Positions 58,964 through 64,000 of a stretch of 64,000 nucleotides of DNA are shown here, piece by piece. Position 1 is the stretch's first letter. The number at the start of each line of letters is the position of its first letter. The stretch lies in NCBI RefSeq assembly GCF_036346615.1, contig NZ_CP107836.1:3100001-3164000 (forward strand), written 5' to 3'. The DNA is from Streptomyces sp. NBC_00523 (lineage in GTDB: Bacteria > Actinomycetota > Actinomycetes > Streptomycetales > Streptomycetaceae). Made by a program: the position numbers and the translations under genes. The notes below the pieces were generated by a model that made no database searches, had not been told where the DNA came from, and was given only the letters and a program-made list of their open reading frames with translations.

Positions 58964-60235
58964 TCAGCCCGCCGCGGCCACCGGCTCGGCCGCCCCCATC
59001 GCACCCAACCGCTGCTCACAGCCCCGCCGTTGCCACACCGCGAGTCCCGCCACCGCAACCCCCAGCGCCAGCCACCCCGCCGGGCCCGCGGCCATCACCA
59101 CGCCCGTGAGCAGGGGCGGGCCCGCCGACTTCTGGATGGACTGGGACATGCCGGCCACGCCCAGATAGGCGGCGCGCTCGTCCGGTGGGGCCAGCAGGAC
59201 GGCCAGTTCCCAGGAGCTGACCGAGCGCATCAGCTCCGCCATCGTGACCAGGACCGCCGCCGCGAGCAGGACCCCGGCCGCCGTCCAGGTGCCGCAGCCG
59301 GTGGACGCCGCCAGCAGGGCGCAGGTGACGAAGAGCAGCACGCCGTACAGCACCACCGCGCGGGCCGCCTTGCGCGGGCCCTCCGCCCTTCGGGACACGC
59401 TGAGTTGGAGCACGACGACCAGCACGGTGTTGATGACCAGGAAGGCCGGGACGAGGGCGTGCGGGGCGGAGGTGCGGCTCACGAGCCAGAGCGGGAGGCC
59501 GACGCCGAGCACCGAGTCGTCCAGGTTCATCGGGATGTCGAGGAGCACGAAGCGGAGGTAACCCCGGTCCCGCCAGGGGCCCTTAGTGCCCGGACGGGGT
59601 ACCTCGCGGTGCGTCGGCCCGACCACCCCGCCCGGCTCCCCCGTACGCCACACCAGCGCGGCGGCGACGAGGAAGGAGAGCGCGTTGCCGAGGATCAGCG
59701 CGCGGTACGCGTCCGCCGTCCCGGCCGCCAGGCCGATCGCGGCGAGCCCGGCGCCCAGCCCGTAGCCCGCGTTGGCGGCGCTGCGGGACAACGCCTGGTA
59801 GGCGACGCGTCGTTCGCCCGCCGCGCGGGTGGCGAACAGCATCTCCAGGGTCTTGGCCGCCCTGTCCCCCAGGTACGTCACGGCGACCACGACGAGCAGC
59901 GCCTCGAACCGCGTACAGAGCAGCACCAGCGTGAGCGTCACGAGGCGCAGCAGATGGCAGCCGATCAGCAGCGGGCGCACCGGGAAGCGGCTCGCGAGTC
60001 GTCCGGCGAGGGGTGAGCCCGCGATGCCCGCGACGCCCGCCGTGCCGAGGAGGACGCCGATCTGCTGGGCGCTGAGATGGGTGACGAAGGTGAGGTAGAG
60101 GACCGAGGAGGCGGCCCACAGACCGGTTCCGGTGCGGTCCACGGCCAGGGCGCGCAGCATGATCCGGGCGTCGCGGCCGCCCGGTGGGTTGCGCAACTGG
60201 GCCAGCAATCCCGCCTGTTCCCGGACGCGCCCCAC
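58964..60235 (-). CDS. MFS transporter, 12-TMS
   Basis: A 423-aa major-facilitator protein of the DHA1-like type. Helix 1 (VDRTGTGLWAASSVLYLTFV) and the motif-A loop (GSPLAGRLASRFPVRPLL) are clear. The later half contains LLFVTCALLAAS, AELMRSVSSWELAVLLAPPDERAAYLGVAGMSQSIQKSAGPPLLTG. This resembles exporters of small peptides or drugs. A cluster of MarR-type palindromes lies at 18-97 nt upstream, so expression probably responds to a MarR ligand. The start is GTG 60235 after GGGGG. Confidence 0.85.
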   Translation of the reverse strand: MGRVREQAGLLAQLRNPPGGRDARIMLRALAVDRTGTGLWAASSVLYLTFVTHLSAQQIGVLLGTAGVAGIAGSPLAGRLASRFPVRPLLIGCHLLRLVTLTLVLLCTRFEALLVVVAVTYLGDRAAKTLEMLFATRAAGERRVAYQALSRSAANAGYGLGAGLAAIGLAAGTADAYRALILGNALSFLVAAALVWRTGEPGGVVGPTHREVPRPGTKGPWRDRGYLRFVLLDIPMNLDDSVLGVGLPLWLVSRTSAPHALVPAFLVINTVLVVVLQLSVSRRAEGPRKAARAVVLYGVLLFVTCALLAASTGCGTWTAAGVLLAAAVLVTMAELMRSVSSWELAVLLAPPDERAAYLGVAGMSQSIQKSAGPPLLTGVVMAAGPAGWLALGVAVAGLAVWQRRGCEQRLGAMGAAEPVAAAG

Positions 60236-60252
60236 CCCGTACCCCCAAGTAT

Positions 60253-60332
60253 CTCGACATCAAGAGACCTACCGACCCGCGGAAGCCTGCCCGGATATTC
60301 TCTTGATGTCAAGAAGCTTGATTCCGAGATAC
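60253..60332. promoter_or_regulatory. Three MarR-type operator-like palindromes
   Basis: Site 1 TCTCGACATCAAGAGA (60253-60268), site 2 TCTCTTGATGTCAAGA (60300-60315) and site 3 CTTGATTCCGAGATA (60318-60332). Each resembles TCTTGA-xx-TCAAGA, a common MarR-family site; sites 1 and 2 are inverted copies of each other with one difference. They lie in front of the MFS gene and cover its promoter. Confidence 0.7.
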
Positions 60333-60347
60333 CGGACATGCGTACGC

Positions 60348-60385
60348 CAAGGCCGGCCGGGGCAATGCCCCCGGCCGGCCTTGGT
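60348..60385 (-). terminator. Strong hairpin after ABC permease gene
   Basis: A near-perfect 17-bp stem (60348-60364 with 60368-60385, one bulged C) with a 3-nt loop AAT. It begins 9 nt after the stop of the minus-strand ABC operon. It is very GC-rich (CCAAGGCCGGCC core). Confidence 0.8.
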
Positions 60386-60394
60386 GCCGCATCG

Positions 60395-61171
60395 CTACTT
60401 CGGTTCGCGTTCGAACTGCGCCCTGGACCAGAAGTAGCCGAGGACGGTCAGACCGACGCACCAGGCCACCGCGATCCACCCGTTGTGGCCGATCTCCGTA
60501 CCGAGCAGCAGTCCGCGCAGGGTCTCGATCGCCGGGGTGAAGGGCTGGTACTCGGCGATCGGCCGGAACCAGCCGGGCATCGAGCCCAGCGGGACGAACG
60601 CGCTGGAGATGAGCGGCAGCAGGATCAGCGGCGTGGCGTTGTTGCTGGCGGCCTCCGCGTTGGGGCTGCCCAGGCCCATGCCCACGGCGATCCAGGTGAA
60701 GGCCAGGGTGAACAGGGCGAGCAGTCCGAGCGCGCCGAGCCATTCCAGGACGGTGGCGTCGGTGGACCGGAAGCCCATGGCCACCCCGACCGCGCCGACG
60801 AGGACCACGCTCATCAGCGTCCGCAGCACGCTGCCCGCGACGTGCCCGAAGAGGATCGAGCCCCGGTGGATCGCCATGGTGCGGAAGCGGGCGATGATGC
60901 CCTCGCTCATGTCCATGGAGACCGAGACGGCGGTGCCGACGGTGGTCGAGCCGATCGTCATGAGCAGGATGCCGGGCACGATGTACGCGATGTACGCGTC
61001 GCGGCCCGCGCCGCCGCTCATGGTGTCGCCGAAGATGTAGACGAACAGCAGGAGCAGCATCACCGGGGTGAGCAGCAGGTTGAGGGTGAGCGAGGGGTAG
61101 CGCCTGGCGTGCAGGAGGTCGCGGCGGAGCATCGTGGCCGAGTCGCGCACGGCGAGGGAGAGGGTACTCAT
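60395..61171 (-). CDS. ABC-2 type permease (DrrB-like)
   Basis: A 258-aa exporter permease with six helices. The N-terminal MSTLSLAVRDSATMLRRDLLHARRYPSLTLNLLLTPVMLLLLFVYIFGD is typical of DrrB-class proteins. The ABC-2 signature is seen in SSAFVPLGSMPGWFRPIAEYQPFTPAIETLRGLLLG. It overlaps the ATPase gene by ATGA (61168-61171), so the two are translationally coupled. The substrate is unknown; the class exports drugs and lipophilic compounds. Confidence 0.92.
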   Translation of the reverse strand: MSTLSLAVRDSATMLRRDLLHARRYPSLTLNLLLTPVMLLLLFVYIFGDTMSGGAGRDAYIAYIVPGILLMTIGSTTVGTAVSVSMDMSEGIIARFRTMAIHRGSILFGHVAGSVLRTLMSVVLVGAVGVAMGFRSTDATVLEWLGALGLLALFTLAFTWIAVGMGLGSPNAEAASNNATPLILLPLISSAFVPLGSMPGWFRPIAEYQPFTPAIETLRGLLLGTEIGHNGWIAVAWCVGLTVLGYFWSRAQFEREPK

Positions 61172-62160
61172 CGGACGGACTCCTTGGTCGGGGCGGGGAT
61201 GACGGCGTCGGTGCCGGATTCGGTCTCGGTGCCGGCTTCGGTCAGGGCGAAGAAGACGTCGTCCAGGTCGGGGGTGTGCACGGTGAGTTCGTCCGCCTCG
61301 ATCCCGGCGGCGTCCAGCCGGTCGAGGATGGAGCGCAGGATGCTCTGGGTACCGTCGCTGGGGAGTTGCAGGGCCAGCGCGGCATCGTCGCGGACGGCGT
61401 CGCCGCCGAGGTGGGCCGCCGCCTCCCGGTAGGCGGCCGGGTCGCTGAACCGCAGCCGGACGTGCCCGCCGGGGACGATCCGCTTCAGCTCCTCGGCGCT
61501 GCCCTCGGCCACCAGCTTCCCGTTGTGCAGGACGGCGATGCGGTCGGCGAGTTCGTCGGCCTCTTCCAGGTACTGGGTGGTGAGGAAGACGGTCACCCCG
61601 TCGCCGACCAGGCCGCGGATCATCTGCCACATGCCGTGCCGGCTGCGCGGGTCGAGCCCGGTGGTCGGCTCGTCCAGGAAGATGATGCGCGGGTTCCCGA
61701 CGAGGGTCATCGCGATGTCGAGGCGGCGCTTCATGCCGCCGGAGTAGGTGGAGGCGGGCTTCTTCGCCGCCTCCGTGAGGTCGAAGCGCTCAAGGAGCTC
61801 CGCGGTGACGCGCCGCCCCTCGGCCTTCGGCAGGTGGTGCAGGTCCGCCATCAGGAGCAGGTTCTCCTCGCCGGTGATCAGCCCGTCGACGGCGGAGAAC
61901 TGCCCGGTGACGCCGATGGCGGCGCGTACCGCCTGCGCGTCGGTGGCCAGGTCGTGGCCCCCGACGCTGATCGCGCCGGACCCTTGGCCGGGTGGGATGA
62001 GCGTGGAGAGGATCTTGACGGCGGTCGTCTTGCCCGCGCCGTTCGGGCCGAGCAGCGCGAACACCGTTCCGGCCGGGATGCTGAGGTCGATCCCGTCGAG
62101 CACGGTCTTCTCGCCGTACGCCTTGCGCAGTCCGTTCGCCGCGATGGCCGGGTTCGTCAT
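61168..62160 (-). CDS. ABC transporter ATP-binding protein (DrrA family)
   Basis: A 330-aa ATPase. Walker A GPNGAGKTTAV, Q-loop (GVTGQFSAVDG), signature YSGGMKRRLD, Walker B RIIFLDEPTTGLD and switch His-loop area (TVFLTTQYLEEADELAD, with Q in place of H: T-T-Q-Y-L-E-E is the DrrA form). The DrrA-specific C-terminal domain includes the DLDDVFFALTEAG element required for dimer function. The gene lies 41 nt after the DUF4097 gene and is coupled to the permease. Confidence 0.94.
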   Translation of the reverse strand: MTNPAIAANGLRKAYGEKTVLDGIDLSIPAGTVFALLGPNGAGKTTAVKILSTLIPPGQGSGAISVGGHDLATDAQAVRAAIGVTGQFSAVDGLITGEENLLLMADLHHLPKAEGRRVTAELLERFDLTEAAKKPASTYSGGMKRRLDIAMTLVGNPRIIFLDEPTTGLDPRSRHGMWQMIRGLVGDGVTVFLTTQYLEEADELADRIAVLHNGKLVAEGSAEELKRIVPGGHVRLRFSDPAAYREAAAHLGGDAVRDDAALALQLPSDGTQSILRSILDRLDAAGIEADELTVHTPDLDDVFFALTEAGTETESGTDAVIPAPTKESVR

Positions 62161-62201
62161 GGTGGGGCTCCTTCTGCTGGTACGAGGTGGGGGGGGAGGT
62201 G

Positions 62202-62870
62202 TCAGAGGCTGCGGGCGGTGATGTCGCCCTTGGTGGTGGTCGCCCGGATGGTCAGGACGGGTGCGCCGTCGTTCATCAGGGCGTTGTCGATGCGGCCGAG
62301 GACGGTGCCCGCGTCGAGCACGGCCGGGACGCCGCGCGCCGCGCCGACGGTGATGTCGCCCAGCTGGGTGCTGAGGGTGAGCTCACCGCGGGTGGCCTCC
62401 TCGACGGTCACGTCGCCGCGCTGGGTGCTGAGGTCGCCGGGCCCGGTGAGGCGGCGGATGATCACGGCGCCGTCGTGCGCGGAGATCCGGGCGCCGGCGG
62501 CCTCGTCCACCTTGACGGAGCGGTAGCCGCCCTCGAAGACGATGTCGCCGAGGCGTCCGACGCCCCGGAACTCGGCGGCGCCGGCCTTCGCCTCGACGTG
62601 CGACCCGGCGGGCAGCTGGACGGTGATCTCGACGGCCCCGGAGTCACCGAGGAGCCGGTTGCGCCCCTCCTTGGCGGCCCGGATGTCGAGGACGCCGTCG
62701 GTGTACGCGACCTCGACGCGCTCGGCGGCCTTCGCGTCGCGGCTCTTGGAGGGGTCGGCGGGCAGGACCTCGACCACGGTGTCGGCGCGGTCGGCGGCGA
62801 TGAACCGGATGAGACCGGCGGCGATGTCGACGCGGGCGGTGACGGCGGCGGGGGTTTCGAACTTCGGCAT
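62202..62870 (-). CDS. DUF4097 beta-strand repeat protein
   Basis: A 222-aa protein built from short beta repeats of the adhesin-like DUF4097/DUF2807 kind. Recurrent G-D-(I/V)-x-(V/F) steps are visible (GRLGDIVFEGG, QRGDVTVEEA, QLGDITVGAA, TKGDITARSL). There is no signal peptide or membrane helix, so it should be cytosolic. It is the first gene of the operon with the DrrAB-like exporter, a combination common in Streptomyces whose logic is unknown. It is divergent from the HTH regulator gene. Confidence 0.88.
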   Translation of the reverse strand: MPKFETPAAVTARVDIAAGLIRFIAADRADTVVEVLPADPSKSRDAKAAERVEVAYTDGVLDIRAAKEGRNRLLGDSGAVEITVQLPAGSHVEAKAGAAEFRGVGRLGDIVFEGGYRSVKVDEAAGARISAHDGAVIIRRLTGPGDLSTQRGDVTVEEATRGELTLSTQLGDITVGAARGVPAVLDAGTVLGRIDNALMNDGAPVLTIRATTTKGDITARSL

Positions 62871-62891
62871 GGTGCGCTCCTTCTGGGGTGA

Positions 62892-62912
62892 CGCGAACCG
62901 GAGTGGTTCGCG
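62892..62912 (-). repeat. Inverted repeat in the leader of the DUF4097-ABC operon
   Basis: CGCGAACC-GGAGT-GGTTCGCG, perfect 8-bp arms with a 5-nt loop. It lies between the predicted promoter and the start codon of DUF4097, so it would fold in the mRNA leader. It may stabilise the transcript, attenuate it or act as a second operator. Confidence 0.55.
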
Positions 62913-62928
62913 CTTTCCGATGAGAGAA

Positions 62929-62957
62929 ACGCTACGTTGCGTTCATGAGTCCGGCAA
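62929..62957 (-). promoter_or_regulatory. Predicted promoter of the DUF4097-ABC operon
   Basis: On the minus strand, TTGCCG (62952-62957) is followed after 17 nt by TAGCGT (62929-62934), a fair vegetative-type promoter. The -35 box lies in the palindrome described next. Confidence 0.55.
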
Positions 62958-62969
62958 CACACTTGTTGC
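62954..62969. promoter_or_regulatory. Operator-like palindrome over the leftward -35 box
   Basis: GCAACA-CACT-TGTTGC, perfect 6-bp arms. It overlaps the -35 of the leftward promoter. It shares the GCAAC/GTTGC core with the second site at 63045-63056. Confidence 0.65.
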
Positions 62970-63044
62970 ATCAGATGCGCGTAACCGCACGTCAAAACAG
63001 AGAAGTTGGAGCAATGAGCTCTGAGATAACGCAACGACCGCCTC

Positions 63045-63082
63045 GCAACTCGTTGCAATGGGCTGTCAGCGAACGCTATAGT
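63045..63082 (+). promoter_or_regulatory. Predicted promoter and operator of the HTH regulator gene
   Basis: TTGCAA (63053-63058) and TATAGT (63077-63082), 18-nt spacing, form a good promoter. The palindrome GCAAC-TC-GTTGC (63045-63056) covers the -35 box. A further GCAAC lies at 63031-63035. Placement suggests that the gene product represses its own synthesis. Confidence 0.65.
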
Positions 63083-63132
63083 CGGCCCACCGGTCACCGC
63101 ACGGCCGGGCCCGCGCCACGAAGGAGTACGCG

Positions 63133-63855
63133 ATGCCGGGAGGCAGGCTCAGCCAGCAGGAACGCCGCCAGATCGGCCGGGGCCTGGCCGACGGACTGGC
63201 CTACGCCGAGATCGCCCGGCAGCTGGACCGTCCCACCTCGACCATCACCCGCGAGGTGACGCGCAACGGCGGCCCCGCCGGCTACCGCGCCGACGTCGCC
63301 CACCGCACCGCCGAGCAGCGCGCCCACCGCCGGAAGAACCCCGCGCCCCGCGACGCGCGCCCGGACCCGCAGCCCCACGGCCGGGACGCCGAGGCGGTGC
63401 ACGCGTACGAGGAGATGTTCACGACGGCCATGACGGCCTCGGGCGCCCCCCAGATGATGTCGAGGGTCCTCGCGGCCCTGACCCTCAGCGACACCGGCAG
63501 CCTGACCGCCGGCGAGCTCGCCGCGCACCTGAAGGTCAGCCCGGCCTCCGTGTCCAAGGCGGTCGCGTTCCTGGAGACCCAGAGCATGGTCCGCCGCGAG
63601 CGCGAGGGCCGCCGGGAACGCTATGTCGTCGACGACGAGCTCATGCACGAGTCGATGATGGCGAGCGCCCACTCCACCGCCCAGCTCGCCGAGACCGCCC
63701 GCAAGGGCGTCCCCGTCCTGGGCGCGGACACGGCGGCGGGCACCCGACTGGAGAACATGGCCCGCTACCTGGACTTCGTCTCCGAATCGATAGCCCGAGC
63801 CGCCGAACAGGCCCGGGCCATCCTGCACACCAAGGCCCCTGACCCGGGGCCCTGA
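63133..63855 (+). CDS. Two-HTH regulator (IS30-like HTH + MarR/GbsR-like domain)
   Basis: A 240-aa DNA-binding protein. Residues about 5-45 are an HTH_38-type helix-turn-helix like that of IS30 transposases (GRLSQQERRQIGRGLADGLAYAEIARQLDRPTSTITREVTRNGG). Residues about 95-210 are a winged helix of the MarR/GbsR kind (LTAGELAAHLKVSPASVSKAVAFLETQSMVRREREGRRERYVV). A terminal helix contains the dimer region. It is divergent from the DUF4097-ABC operon and likely controls that operon and itself through the GCAAC/GTTGC sites. Confidence 0.88.
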   Translation: MPGGRLSQQERRQIGRGLADGLAYAEIARQLDRPTSTITREVTRNGGPAGYRADVAHRTAEQRAHRRKNPAPRDARPDPQPHGRDAEAVHAYEEMFTTAMTASGAPQMMSRVLAALTLSDTGSLTAGELAAHLKVSPASVSKAVAFLETQSMVRREREGRRERYVVDDELMHESMMASAHSTAQLAETARKGVPVLGADTAAGTRLENMARYLDFVSESIARAAEQARAILHTKAPDPGP

Positions 63856-63862
63856 CGGAGCA

Positions 63863-64000
63863 TCACTTCCGGTACAGCGCCTCGATCTCCTCCGCGAAGT
63901 CCCGCGCGATCGCGTCCCGCTTCAGCTTCAGGGACGGCGTGAGGTGGCCCTTCTCCTCCGTGAAGTCCACCGGCAGCACCGTGAACTTGCGAATCGACTC
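63863..64000 (-). CDS. Long-chain acyl-CoA ligase, C-terminal end (partial)
   Basis: Only the last 45 codons are in the window; the start lies to the right of it. The visible residues end ...[42 protein letters not shown], which is the C-terminal subdomain of FadD15-type AMP-forming ligases (the LTPSLKLKR segment includes the conserved catalytic Lys region). The stop is 7 nt after that of the convergent regulator gene. Confidence 0.88.
   Translation of the reverse strand, partial: ESIRKFTVLPVDFTEEKGHLTPSLKLKRDAIARDFAEEIEALYRK

Noticed and set aside
1-64000. CRISPR arrays, insertion sequences or a biosynthetic gene cluster
   Set aside because: No regularly spaced repeats, transposases, PKS/NRPS or terpene-synthase features were seen; the IS30-like HTH at 63133 belongs to a regulator without the transposase catalytic core.

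Overview
The window is chromosomal DNA of a Streptomyces or a close relative. GC is high with strong third-position bias, GTG starts are frequent behind AGGAG-type sites, and the family content is typical: HrdD-type sigma factor, XRE/DUF5753-DUF397 pairs, actinobacterial type VII secretion, FbiC/F420 chemistry, PASTA-less Ser/Thr kinases and a DmdR/IdeR iron box. Both ends cut through genes: a WYL regulator on the left and the C-terminus of an acyl-CoA ligase on the right. I see no insertion sequence, prophage, CRISPR array or biosynthetic cluster.

Layout. 0-9.3 kb holds regulators and stress genes: WYL regulator, hrdD with a textbook SigR promoter, a questin-oxidase-like protein, a LigB-type dioxygenase divergent from a MarR regulator, a DHA2 drug exporter with its TetR regulator, and a secreted M6-like protease. 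A tRNA-Arg(CCU) lies at 9.4 kb. 9.8-18 kb holds a DMT-like membrane protein, a DUF574-type methyltransferase, an Mrr endonuclease fused to a TerD domain, a GNAT/flavoprotein pair and a polytopic membrane protein. 18-27 kb holds a very acidic D,D-carboxypeptidase, a GPP34 protein, an intact XRE-DUF397 pair, a Na+/solute symporter, an ADP-ribosylglycohydrolase and an APH-like kinase.

27-42 kb is a complete type VII (ESX-like) secretion locus: eccD, a fused three-ATPase eccC, two mycosins, a WXG/PPE-like protein, an unknown helical protein, two WXG100 proteins, eccB, eccE and an eccE-coupled unknown. It is split into several divergent transcription units. 42-48.4 kb holds fbiC, a Ser/Thr kinase whose DFG aspartate is glycine, and a HelR-type RNA polymerase-protecting ATPase behind a perfect 31-bp palindrome that looks like a rifamycin-associated element.

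48.4-55.7 kb is the most variable stretch. It has an ATPase/nuclease with an AT-rich inverted repeat in front, a kinase with a novel extracellular domain, a decayed XRE-DUF397 chimera beside its ATPase partner, two lipoproteins and a 5'-truncated methyltransferase. 55.7-64 kb holds a SUKH-like protein, an F420-type LLM oxidoreductase (its cofactor precursor would come from FbiC), an iron-boxed siderophore-interacting protein, an MFS exporter behind three MarR-like sites, and a DUF4097-ABC exporter operon divergent from its probable repressor. In that last case each promoter has a GCAAC/GTTGC palindrome over its -35 box.

The best leads are the Mrr-TerD fusion, the helR element, the GFG kinase, the divergent operator pair at 62.9-63.1 kb, the nested 64-bp palindrome at 7.3 kb, and the XRE/DUF397 relic.
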